DNA of 64,000 bases from Eupeodes corollae (Eukaryota; Arthropoda; Insecta; Diptera; Syrphidae). The stretch lies in NCBI RefSeq assembly GCF_945859685.1, contig NC_079147.1, positions 183,441,174 through 183,505,173 of the forward strand, in the 5' to 3' direction. Under the pieces are notes generated by a model. That model was not told the origin of the DNA. It did no database searches and saw nothing but the letters and a program-made list of their open reading frames with translations. Every line of letters begins with the position of its first letter. Position 1 is the first letter of the stretch. Positions 12,575 to 23,404 of this stretch are shown here, one piece after another. A program made the position numbers and the translations under genes.

Positions 12575-13314
12575 AACGTCACCTAACCGGCTGGCAGCAA
12601 GCTTGTACAAGTCACAAGACCTCTGATCGCCACAAATCATGAGTTTGACATGACCCTGATGTCAACCCGCATCGGTTATGGAAGGAAGTGGTCCTGGAAG
12701 CTCTCTCAAAATGCTTAAAAAGCCACCGGGGAGCTTAAACTTGACCAGCTGCCAAAGATCAGCCGATATTGTGCCATCATCATCGCTCCTGTCAATGACC
12801 GCAACAACGACTTTGTCCTTCGTGGCGTCACTGAAACTGGCTTGTTTCCTGATGGGATTGAGGGGGGTGCTGGTGCTGTGCACACGCGGCCGTTTTGGTG
12901 TCGGTATGGCACCCTCAAGAGACTTTCCTCTTTTAGACGAGAAGTCTTCCCCGGTCCTTGTTGCGAAAGAACACTGTTAGCCAATTCAACGCGAGCGGTC
13001 TGCTGCGGTGTTCTTTCAGCCTCCAATGATTCACCAGAGGCTTTCAGGATTCTCGCAGCTTGCCGCCTATGTTTATATAAGCTTTTCAAGAGATTCTCCT
13101 TCCCATTTCTGGATTTACTCTCAGTAGTAGTGGTAGGCCCATTTTTCACAACCCTACCACTACTGGAATTAGGTATCGACACCTTCCTACTCTCTTTGCT
13201 GCCAACAGCAGAAGAGGGTCCATGGATTGCCACTACTCCCTTCGTTGTGTTGGCCGGAGGAGATACGGCAACAGGCTTTGACGCCCAGTCTTGAAGAGAT
13301 CCCTGTCTCATCAT
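12575..13314 (-). mobile_element. LINE ORF1 (gag-like, DUF4780-type), broken
   Basis: A minus-strand frame opens with two in-frame ATGs (13314 and 13311) and runs 199 codons. It is rich in S, K, R, T and P, and includes the basic stretch YKHRRQAARILKASGESLEA near residue 80. Near 12880 the similarity moves to the next frame: KQASFSDATKDKVVVAVIDR, then SDDDGTISADLW, ending with a stop at 12662-12664. The frame continues past this stop as HQGHVKLMICGDQRSCDLYK, so the TGA replaces the tryptophan usual in this domain (DAGW.QG). The VAVIDRSD...DAGW..G..K...C.D.RS..LYK pattern is that of insect LINE ORF1 proteins listed as DUF4780, which bind element RNA. No matching ORF2 follows: after about 12575 the frame is lost. 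Confidence 0.8.
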
Positions 13315-13960
13315 TTTTTTCTTTTTTGTTATTCATATTTGGTCCCACAAGTTGCGAAGAAGGAGATGTTCGTCTGTACAGAGGTTCACGTTATACAGCT
13401 AAGGCTAGTTAATCCGGAGGTCGCCAGGTATCGGGAAACTCCGTTAGAGAGAGCCAGGCTGATCATCGGCACGGGTCGGTAAACACCTTAGATCCAGCCA
13501 ACAAAGATAAGAGGTTCGAAAGGAAGAGATAGAGTAAGAGATAGTAGTCAGTTGATGTTAAGAACATCATTCTGATATGTAGGAAATGATTAGGATGGGT
13601 AAAAAGCAATTGAGCTATGTTACCTAGGGTGGGAAGGAGCACCGGAGAGAGGAGCGCTGTCTAGCTTTCTCACCATTACAACGTGGGAGGTGGGATGGGA
13701 GTTGATGAAATAAGCGTTGACTTGTATGCCTTGTTTATGTTGGAAGGAGTGATGATTCTGGAATCCAGAATTATCATAAAAAAATCCTCTAGTTTCGGGA
13801 TTCATCTGGAAAAAATTCTCAAGAATCATTGGCCTCACTCAGCTTCTACAACTCTACAAGCTCGACGTCTAAAGCATCTTGGGTTGGGGGCTGCATTAAC
13901 AAATTAAATTGCCTAATCTTGTACTCGGAAAATCCGCAGGGTCTGGTGCGGTATAGCTAT
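13315..13960 (-). other. GC-richer flank of the ORF1 relic
   Basis: This block is visibly richer in G and C than its surroundings and lies directly upstream of the ORF1 start. It could be the 5' untranslated region of the same LINE. It contains an open minus-strand frame at 13620-13838 (72 codons, Q-, H- and S-containing, no recognised domain). Another minus-strand frame reads LMQPPTQDALDVELVEL near 13900-13845 and then stops. I cannot assign a function. A host exon is possible but unsupported. Confidence 0.35.
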
Positions 13961-14399
13961 GTTAAAAAGTGCAAAAGGCGATCTTTTGAGCTCCAAATTC
14001 CTATAGCGCTTTTTGACGATGTAAATTGGTACCGCTATTTTAGTCCTTTTAACTTTTTTTTTGTTTTGGAAAGAGCCGATGGTATGCCAACAATCTGAAT
14101 AACTTTTTTATCACATATGTTTATTATCATCCAAGACGTACTTCAAAAGCAGCCGCTTATATAAAAGAAGACTCAATTCATATAAAAGAGATGCATTGTC
14201 AAAAGAAAAGTTGTGTACTTTTTTTTCAATGAAAAGCCAAGTTAAGAGAGGATTTTAAATCCCGGGAACTAAAATCTATACAAACTACTACAAAATCAGA
14301 ACTAAAGCGCTCCCTTAATGAAAATGTTTGGATGCCTTTTTTGGGGTTTTTTGAACTCAACCCGATATTTTATTCTAAAGTAGAGTTGGAAAAAATTGA
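13961..14399. other. Non-coding DNA
   Basis: No recognised feature. The frame 13829-14098 on plus has no similarity I can name. Confidence 0.4.
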
Positions 14400-14930
14400 T
14401 TACTTTTTGTAAATCATTTAAACTCTTAGTTAAATTACAATAAGTTAGTAATTGACCTTTTCTCCATTGCAATTAAACGTAATCGTAATTACCAAAAATA
14501 TTCATTTTACTTACTTGACTACTTGCAATTGTAATTCAAAAAATATGCATTACAATTACTTGTAATTGTAAATTAAACAATGATGTATTTACTAATTACT
14601 TGTAATTGAAAATGAAATGTATTTATTCAAGTTCTTGGGGAGAAAACTTATTAATTATAATTAAATTAATTGATTTTCTTAATTATTTATTAATTCAAAG
14701 TGATATTCAAAAATGAATCTAGCATTTTAAAAAATCAATTTTTGAAATTATGTAAAGTTTAATTGATGAAAATAAAATTAAATTACATTTTTCTTTCAAA
14801 ATCTTTGTTTTTCAATTACACTCTGTAATCGCAAGTAGTTGATGCTTTTCAATTATATGTAATTACTCGTAGTAATTGAAATTCTTGAATAACATTTCAA
14901 AGTAATTGAAAAGTAATTTTTTTAGGGAAT
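14400..14930. repeat. Degenerate TAATTG / TTACTTGTAATTG repeat cluster
   Basis: TAATTG, CAATTA and TTACTTGTAATTG recur many times on both strands over about 500 bp. A 20-bp interrupted palindrome with 9-bp arms (TACAATTAC-TT-GTAATTGTA) sits at 14551-14570. The cluster looks like an eroded simple-sequence or satellite array. Confidence 0.55.
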
Positions 14931-17742
14931 CATTTTTCTCCAGATCTTTTTTGGAGTATGAAACTTTTTCTGGGTTTTCAGTTTATTCATTTTTGGAGTT
15001 TGAGAATTTTTAATTCCCAAGGTTTTGTATTTTAATATTAGATTCGTGATTCTGCCCAACTTTGCCTAAAAATTCTGTTAAATAGATGGTGTTTAATAAT
15101 CAAGCTTCTAGAACTGTACACCAATATACAAAACCTATGCCCTACTGTACTCTGCACTATAGGTTGGCCTTATAACTCTAATGCACGTTTGAATTCCTTT
15201 TTTTTTTTTGTCACTTAGCCCAGCCCCCTATTTTGAGTACTAGGAAGGACTATAGAGTATAAGGTATGGGCTTCAGAGGCAGGTACTTGTGAGCGAACAC
15301 AATTACTTTTCTTTTTTGGTAGACTTCTTATTATATGAGCTCGTTTTTTCTTATTCTGGTTTTTGTGTCCTGTTTTTTGGAACAAAACAGTGACAAGTGG
15401 TGATTGGGTTTTACACTTTTTTTCCCTGAAAATAACAAACACAAAATCTAGAACATAAAAGCAGGCTAGCCGGTTCTCAACACTCAACGGATTTCCCACA
15501 CTTTTCCTATGCATTTACGCGAGCTTGTAGGTATGTTTTGGTAAAAGAAGAAGAAGTTTACAAAAAGGATTACGTCTCCTTCAAAAATACCTTTCTCTCT
15601 GTCTTTCTGGTCCTTTCTTATACTAACGTTATCAAGTTCTTTGCTGGTTGTAAGGATAATGTGCTATGAAAATGGAGTACTGTGTTTTTGTATCCCGACA
15701 AAAATAAAGGACGTTTGGAAGCAGGTATTGCTTGGAAAAAATAAGGTGTTAGTGGGAAAGGTAGAACTAAGAAAGAAGAAGGAAGGATGGAATGGGTGGC
15801 ATGGCAAGTGGGCTAGGAAGAACTATAAACCTAGTCATGATAGTATTTAGCACACATTTCGTTTCACATTTTTCCTGTTGTTTTTGCTTTCGTTCTTTTT
15901 CTCGGTCTGCGATGCGAGTATGTCTCTCTTTTTCTCTTTAACTGTCTCAGTCGTTGATCCTTTTTGTCCTGTGTCTTAAGTATGCTCCTGCCTCCTGCTG
16001 CTATGAATCTGAAGCTGCTACCGCTTCTGCTGTTGCTATAACAAAACCCGAGGAAGTCATAGAGAAAAAGTTGTGTGTTACAATTTTTATTTTTATGGCT
16101 TGAAGCAATCCTTTCAGTTTTCAGATGTTGTTATTTCTAGGAAAGTATATTTTGTTTTTGTTGCTGTTCTCCTTTTTTACTGATTTTGTTCTTCTTGTGT
16201 TTGTGTATGTCTGTTGAGGAGTGAAATAGTATCCTGCGGCCTTTGATTCGGATATTTGATTTCACTTAGGAAATAGTAGTGTTGGATGATGTTGGTTGGT
16301 TGGTGAAATGATGGTGAAGGAGTCGACTCCAACTCGATTCGACTTGAGTCGTGTTGTATTTTGTTATTATTTTATTTCGTTTTTTTTGTTTTTTTTTTTT
16401 AAGTTCAATTGGAATGATGTCGGGGTCGACTAAGTTTTGTTTAAAAGCATTTCGTTTGGTTTTTAGGAAAATGTGTGTTGTTTTTTATTTTTCATTTTTC
16501 GTTTTATTATTTTATTTTTTCAAGAATCTTAGAGGGCTTGTGATATTTTGTTTTTGTATTTTGTGTTTGTCTTGAACATTTTCTTTTTGGCTCATTTAAG
16601 TTCTTTCAAGGAAATCGTGTTTTTTTTTTATAAGTATAGGTATAGGTATGTGTGGTGGTGATTTTGTGTTTGTATAATACGAGACGTTGATTTATGTTAT
16701 ATATCCGGTATACCTAAAGGAGGATATTCCTTGGATTTTTCTTTTTTTTTTGTAAAAACAGATGTTTTTGACAAGCTTGAGGGGTAGATTTAATGTTTAA
16801 AATGCGTTGTGAATTTACACAAACCTAGACTGTTTTTTTTATGGACAAAGCTTTTCGGAAGATTTGATTTTGATCATCATTTTTAAAAGGATATATTATT
16901 TTGTTTTTGTTTAAATTGTTCTTTTTTCATTATCGTTTTTCTGTTTGAAATGAATTAAGTTGTGCGTAAATTTTACATTTTTTGTTTGTAAGTTTATGTT
17001 TTTCATTCAATTGAAAATGAAATGAAAATTTATGTTAAAGTTCAAAAAAGTTGGTAATGTTTTAGAAATCTTATAAAAATGTTGAACACTTATCTTCGAA
17101 CTAACACCTTTGCCTATCATATTATTACATTTATCAAATGCTCAATAGCTAGGCTCTCAAAAATGAACAAGTTCAACTCCGGGCGAAAAAACTAACGTCT
17201 TCTTAGCCTGATGAAAGCTCCTTTTCATTTACTAATATTTTTAAGTTCAATGTCCGGATCTAAAAGTATCCGAGTAGGGATAGTTATTTCGAAAGACTCT
17301 CATGCTAGAGATCTTGATCGGGGACTTCCTGAAGCGAGGTATTCGAAATTCCTTCAAGAGTTATTAGCCTTTCAAAATCGGTATTAAAACGGTAACGAAA
17401 ATTGATTTATTTATTCTAATATGTGTTTTAATTACTATTTTGATAGCTTCTCAAATGATAGCTTTGTATTTTCTAACAGATTGGGTTGTTAGCAGAAGCT
17501 TATTAAATATCTTAGTTTCGAAGATACTAAACGAATTGTGTCACGTTTCAATAAGTACCATCGTGAACAGGATCAGGAGAATGTTGACTGTAAGTAATGA
17601 TGCTATGCCATAACCCTTAAAAGTACAATACTTGTAAGTGGGCTGAAGCCGTATTGTAGAAAACGTATTTATATTGTGGGTCGTTGAAAATTCAATTCTA
17701 AAATAAAAAGACTCGTCTTTCTCAATGTCATAAATAGTTCTA
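14931..17742. other. T-rich island, no gene
   Basis: The plus strand is dominated by poly-T-containing sequence, especially 15840-16990. Open frames such as 15215-15514 (minus) and 16351-16575 (plus, almost all F, L, C and V from poly-T) are low complexity. No transposon protein was recognised. Confidence 0.45.
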
Positions 17743-18566
17743 AAGGGTGGTTAATTCTTAAGGGCCGATGATGAATGCGAACGACACCTTTACGGCAAGT
17801 TTTTTTTGCATTTTATTTGACATTTCTCAATTTCAGACTATTTCCATTTGAATATGATGGAAATATACAAAATTACTAAACCTTCTTGGTGGCAAGAAAT
17901 GCCAATAATGAACGATACATTTTCAAGGAAAATCATCTTGAGCGGTGGGGATCTTTTTAACCTCAGTAAACTCGTCAATTTGCAGAATTTCTGCATTTGG
18001 GCGAATGATAATCCGAGAGTGATTGTTGAACAACCATTGCACCCATAAAGAACGACTGTTTGGTGCAGTTTATGTGATTCCCGCATTATCGGACAGTATT
18101 TCTTCCAAAATGAGGAAGGTCAGGCTGTTACTGTGAGCGGTGTTCGCTATCGTAAGTTAATAGCGCTTTTTATGGCCTGAATTGGAAGATATAGATGTGG
18201 ACGTTATGTGATATCAACAGAAAGGTACCACTTGCCACACAGCAAAGGAAGTAATAAAACAATGTCTTTTTGCGCCAAAAATTCAATGACCATGTTATCT
18301 AACGTGATGGCGATGAAAGTTGGCCAAAATTATGTTATTTGAAACTTTTGGAATTTGTTATTTGTGGTTTTTTTAAATAAAAGATGTACGTTGATAGTTC
18401 GACACATTAACGGCGTAGATCAATTAAACATCAGCGTTAAGGATAAAAATTTGGACCTTTGGTCGATATTTTATCCCATACATAATGGAACCACACCAAT
18501 GTTATCATTTTAAAACGAAATGACAGTCATTTTCTAAACAGTGGCCCTTAAAATTTAACCACTCTT
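17743..18566 (+). mobile_element. Mariner-type relic with terminal inverted repeats
   Basis: AAGGGTGGTTAATTCTTAAGGGCC at the left end (17743-17766) is matched by its near-perfect inverse at the right end (18543-18566). The left end is preceded by TA, the usual target of this superfamily. Inside, the plus strand reads SRKIILSGGDLF and then PLHP-stop-RTTVWCSL, with a TAA where glutamine is usual. IIGQYFFQNEEGQAVTVSGV follows, and after a frame break RDGDESWPKLCYLKLLEF. These match the catalytic half of mariner transposases (SDEAHF, HPQ.VTVWC, GPYFF, RNGD..WPPRSCDL). The first catalytic aspartate is replaced in SGGDLF. The N-terminal DNA-binding half is missing. At 824 bp, against about 1.3 kb for intact mariner, it is an internally deleted copy. 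Confidence 0.85.
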
Positions 18567-18995
18567 CAGAATTACAACATCAAAAATGAAGCCTGAGTCT
18601 GACAGGTACTAAATGGTTGAGCTACAAGAATTAAGCCACGAAATGACCCTACACTATTTTTTCACTCGTACCTCCAGTGTTTAAAAATACCAAAAACCAT
18701 TACTTTTCAAGTTCTTCATCACAACTGTTTTAACCTTAAGTACAAACAATTTGTTAAAATTACTGCTACTACTGTTCGAGTAATTTATTCTAAATAAATA
18801 CTTTAAAATACTGATACTTCTCTTTTCCCTAAGACCAATACCACTGAACTTATCCGTGCATAGTACTTGTTTTACTTAGAGCGCTTAGGACCTTAAATAC
18901 TTAATGACTGCCTAGTGTCTGTATAATAAAAGCCTTTCCACTTTCACAACTTGCCAAATTGGAGAACGTTCATCTCTTCAAATAGTCAATTCTTA
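18567..18995. other. Spacer between two mariner relics
   Basis: No recognised feature. This is AT-rich DNA separating the plus-strand mariner relic from the minus-strand one. Confidence 0.4.
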
Positions 18996-19269
18996 AGTCA
19001 GCTTGATTTTGTTTGGATGTTATCCTTACGCAAAATACGCCATTATGTGGTCTAAACGATGCCCAATTCTTTAGAATGCCGTGGACTTGACTCATTTGGA
19101 TAGTTTTCTAAGGGTAGATAGCTCTTCTCTTGACTCTTCGAACAATCTGTTGCCTGCCAGACATGATAATTTTTTTGCCGAAATTCAAAGTTGATGACTT
19201 TAAAAGCGTTATTCGAACAACTTTGAATTTCGGCAAAAAAAATTGTTTAATTTGCAGACGTTGCTCCAT
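18996..19269 (-). mobile_element. Mariner transposase N-terminal relic
   Basis: From an ATG at 19269 the minus strand reads MEQRLQIKQFFLPKFKVV, the usual start of mariner transposases of this group (MEKY..EQRLQI..FY). Further down it reads NPNESSPRHSKELGIV and WRILRKDNIQTKSS, matching the second helix-turn-helix region (DPN.SIRRRSQELGIS.TTLWRILRKDLGLHPYKIQL). The part between is altered by a local inverted duplication (19170-19241). No catalytic domain follows on the minus strand below 18996. The copy is dead. Confidence 0.72.
19170..19241. repeat. 24-bp perfect inverted repeat (hairpin)
   Basis: Left arm 19170-19193 and right arm 19218-19241 are exact reverse complements (TTTTTTTGCCGAAATTCAAAGTTG on the left), separated by a 24-base loop. 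The right arm is the native transposase codons (FFLPKFKVV on minus), so the left arm is probably a secondary inverted copy. A further exact 17-bp match, AAATTCAAAGTTGTTCG, lies at 19341-19357, again inverted relative to 19214-19230. Confidence 0.88.
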
Positions 19270-21058
19270 TGTGTTCCTCAATTTTGTATAAGTTCACAAT
19301 ACCTCTTCGAGGATAAGTGAAAAGGGTGTGTTCACAAATTAAATTCAAAGTTGTTCGCATAAGAAAATATAATATCAATAAATTTGGAATAAAATAAAGC
19401 CTTTTACATGTTAAATTCACTTCGAAGACATTTTAAGAACATTTAAACTTTATCGAGGAAAATTTCGTTTCTCAGTAAAGATGGCAAAATATTCATTACA
19501 GATATTATAAAATATAAATTTGTTTCTGTCCAGCCTGCCTTTGAATAATACGTACCCTTTTTTCGACCTATTGGATTAAGTGAGCTTGATAACCCAACGA
19601 ATTCAAAATGAAAATGATTTTTTTAAGATATTTACGTACTTCTTTTCTATTTAAGATTATGTGACTTAAGCAGCAATTTTAATTTGTCATTATAAATTTA
19701 AATTGACTTAAAATATCCTCTCTAGGCTTATCACCACCAAAAAAAATAGATATCATACCTCTCCAAAACCTATTCTCTATTAAATTCAAATAGTCATTTC
19801 TCGTGCATTTGGACCCTCATTTCTATGTAAGTACATCCATTTGACCGTAGCAACAAAAAAGTGACATAAGCCACCTTAAAAAGGTCCTTAAACCATTTTT
19901 AAATGTTAAGCTTCCCTGATTTATAAGAAGCCTTTCTTATATATATGAAAATAGTGTAAAAAATAACACCCTTTAAAGGCTCTCCAATGCAAAATTAACT
20001 TAATGTATAGGTTGGTAAATATCAAAAAAATAAAACTCTCTTTAATTCAAAAAATAAAAGCGAATAAAATCTTCGAAAAACCTACAACAAATGAACGAAC
20101 CTTCTCTCAAAAAAGATCAAATTCCAAGAAAATCAACAAATCCTATTTTGACACAAGAAAATACAAAAACAATAACAGCAACAAAAACGAAAAATTAAAC
20201 CCATCCCTTTTGCTAAAAGCATGTCAATTCGAAACGTGACAGCAGCCTAAGAATGATAGACATTAAACCAAAATAAAATAAGATGAAGAATAAGAAAAAG
20301 AACAAGAAAAAGCGTAGGTACACAAACAAAAATACAAAAAATGCAAAACAAAAACAAGATACTTTTTAAACTTTTCTCAAGTTATTTGTTTGTGTATCTT
20401 TGACTCATTTTCTCTTTAAATCGATACTAACAAACAAAAAACATATATACACACACACATGCACACAGAAACAAACAACTTAAACAAACTCGGTATTTAA
20501 CACCCCTCGAGGTGTCGTGTCTTCTGTTTCGCATTTTCAAGAAAACACAAAATAAACATCATCCTTTATTCTTCCTGCTTTTAATTGACTCTGTCTCTAC
20601 ATCAACATCATCGTAGCTCGTAGCCGACACTGCAAGCCGCCCTTCCACATTCGTCCTTGTACCCTTCCTTACAGACAGTTAGTAAGCGGCGGCGCGGCGC
20701 CAACATCCTTTAAGTTACTATGTGTATTAATCAGTCATGACGAGCGTATTTAAATATTCCAACCTTAATCAAAAAGGAGTAAGGAAGCCGTCAAGCTCCT
20801 TTTTTTCTTTGTAGTTTTTGTTTTCCTTTTATTTTTATTCGTCAATTAGACACTTGAAAATGTGGAGAAAAAAAACTTTGTCTTACCTTTTTATTTGGTT
20901 TTAACCGCAGTCCGTTGCCCGGCCGCAAAAACACAAACCACAAGAAATTCAATTTCCAACTTGAACCGTAAAACTTCCAAAAAAAAAAACTTCTTTTGCC
21001 CACTTTACCTAACTTACTCATTTCTCTGCTGTCTTCGTCTCTCTTTCTAAGTTTTTAA
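19270..21058. other. A-rich island, no gene
   Basis: The region is rich in poly-A and CA repeats (for example 20445-20465). A lysine- and asparagine-rich open frame at 20003-20239 is compositional. A small GC-rich stretch, GGCGGCGCGGCGCC, sits near 20688-20701. No coding feature is supported. Confidence 0.45.
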
Positions 21059-21232
21059 ATGACTGACGGAAATGACGGACGCAAGATGGTGGGCGAGCAT
21101 GCCGACATCGTTCGTTGCGTTAGCAGTGGCGTTGGCGGCATGACACTTAAAAGGCCAAACTTTTCTATAGCTTTTCTTCTTGTTCTTCTTTACCTTCTTC
21201 ATCTTCTTTTTCTTCTTCTGCCACAAAAATAA
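21059..21232 (+). CDS. Small ORF, 57 codons, hydrophobic tail (doubtful)
   Basis: An ATG at 21059 opens a 57-codon frame ending in TAA at 21230-21232. The first half (MTDGNDGRKMVGEHADIVRC) uses mixed codons in a locally GC-richer stretch and is complex in composition. The C-terminal part is a run of L, F and V residues that would form one membrane segment, but it is encoded by a CTT/TTC-rich microsatellite, so it may be accidental. No family is recognised. It could be a chance frame or the edge of an unannotated exon. Confidence 0.12.
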   Translation: MTDGNDGRKMVGEHADIVRCVSSGVGGMTLKRPNFSIAFLLVLLYLLHLLFLLLPQK

Positions 21233-21961
21233 TCCCCTTCGGCTTGTGGCATCATTTCAAACTATGTGAACTTCTTGAAATATATTTAGAGAACCAACAA
21301 GACCCAGAATCAAGCTCAGCATTAGAGTGGTGAGTTTAACAACTAACTAATCAACACAAAAAATCATAATTCCATCTTCAGGATGAAGGTCACGTCATGA
21401 AGTGTTTAAATAAAAATAAAACCTGTCCGTCCTTTCGTCTGTCATATAATTCAGTCTACCCTTCCTTCCTTTTTTCCAGCACCATCACCGTCACTTGTTG
21501 TCTAACTCAGAACACACACAAACTAAACGGATGAGTTAGCATCTTCTTTCTAAAAGATAAACTTCTTAAACTACTATCTATACGCCTTGAGTAAATAAGA
21601 AAACAAACACAAAATAAGAAAGCGAAAAACTGAACTTCATCAAGAGAAAATATAAACAAAAACAAGAAAGGAAGAAGATGCAGCAAGAAATCTGGAAAAT
21701 ATCTATGTCATGGTCAACACCATAAGTTTTATCCGTTGTTTTTGTTTTCTTATTTTTTGTTATTCACACAGAAAAGATAAATAAATAAATCGAAACGGTT
21801 GGTTTGGTGGTGCTTAAAGAAAAGATAAATTTCTTAAGCAGCAAACTTGGAAAAAGAAGAAGAAACAGGAAAAAGCTAATTTCATTCAAAAATTGAAATT
21901 GAAAGATTGATTTTAAAGGATTTATTTTCACTTATTATTTTGAATATTTACTTAACTTAAG
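21233..21961. other. Non-coding AT-rich DNA
   Basis: No recognised feature. It begins with TTC-rich simple sequence and continues with A-rich DNA. Confidence 0.4.
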
Positions 21962-22310
21962 TTAGGGTTTTAGCATAGTGGGATGCTTCTAGGCCTTAAG
22001 TAAAAGATTCTGCTAGCTGGTTCGATCTCTAGCTTGCTGTCTCTAGTTTTGAATACCATGTCGGGGTGTATCGGCCTTATCTTGGTCGATCTACTGGAGA
22101 TGAGATGTTGCTTGGTGTTTGATACCTAACGAGCTGGAGTTTCCATAATCATTTTTTACTTGCGACATATAGGAACTATATGGCAAGTTTTGCATTCGCG
22201 AAAAATGTTGATCTCGAGATTTTAATCAAACATGATATTAAGATGGTAAAGAAGCCGAAAAAAGTGGGTCCCCTGATTCCGAGTTTACTTGCCTTCGCCT
22301 ACATAAAAGA
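21962..22310 (+). mobile_element. Candidate tRNA-derived SINE
   Basis: TAGCATAGTGG at 21971-21981 fits an RNA polymerase III A box, and GGTTCGATCTC at 22019-22029 fits a B box, 48 bases apart start to start. A D-stem GCAT/ATGC (21973-21976 with 21983-21986) and a T-stem GCTGG/CTAGC (22016-22020 with 22029-22033, one G-T pair, loop one base too long) can form. The anticodon stem is not convincing, so this is not a working tRNA. A non-repetitive body, richer in GC than its neighbours, follows to about 22310. The boundaries are guesses. Confidence 0.42.
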
Positions 22311-23404
22311 ATAAATACTTATTACAAGTTAAAGAAACGGGCCAAAAAGTGTATATGTATTTTCTATTAGTGTCACTTTTTCAACGTATACACGTTATAC
22401 GTACAACCTCTAAAACTACTGCTTATGTGTCACTTCATAACTAAAGTCCAAAACGCACAAGGGCCTGACTGTAAACAACACATGAATAGACATTTCTTGT
22501 ACCTGTTCGTATGCTTGTTTTTTTTTTTATTTTAACGAATAAATAAACTGAACGTAATAACTCCATGTTTGCCCTGAAAACTTGTAGGAAAGGAGGAATG
22601 TGATTGGATTGTAGTAAATACACTATACCAACCAATTACATTCCTTCATTATCATCATAAACATGTCTTTATCTATCTATCTACATAAAGCTAAGCACGT
22701 CAATGAACTATTATTATCCGTTTTGGACACCTTCCACAACCAACAGCCGATCGCTTTACAATTTAAACATACACGTTCTGCCTCTTTCTTATCTTCAGAT
22801 AATTTATTTTCCATCCCGGTTCTTCTAATATGAAATTAAAATAAAGCTATCCAAAGAAAAAAGCTTTGAACGAACTAGTTGAATGCACAACCAATTGTTT
22901 TCGTTAAGTATGTTTACAAGTGTTTTTCATTTCCGGGATGAGTTGTCCTAGGTTGAATTGTATCTTGGGATGAAACTAGCTTACCGACAAAAAATGGTGT
23001 GTATTCGATAAGTTCATTCAAATACACAAAGCATTTCCCTTAACATAATATTTTCTAAGTATTTCATATTTTTATTATAACAAAAAGTTAAGTTTTTTTC
23101 AACTAATTATAATTTAATATTCAATAAAATGTATTTCGCTTAGTCTACGGAAAATTCTCTTTGTTTTGACACCTTAATTGTTGAAATTAGTTCCGTATGA
23201 GAGACGAAAAAGGGAGACATGCTAACGAAATAATATACATGATGATGATTCGTTCAGACTTAATTTCTATTCAATCACTAAAGCTTTTCTGCAGAAGATT
23301 ATTTTTGTATACAATCTTATGAATAAGTGAGTAATTTAAAAAAAATATAATATTTAAAGTTTAAATTAAAAGCATCTTAAAGTTATGTGAATTGATTATG
23401 TACT
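22311..23404. other. Non-coding AT-rich DNA
   Basis: Contains a short imperfect hairpin, GGAATGTGATTGG (22595-22607) with CCAATTACATTCC (22632-22644), and a TCTA microsatellite near 22670. No coding feature. Confidence 0.4.
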
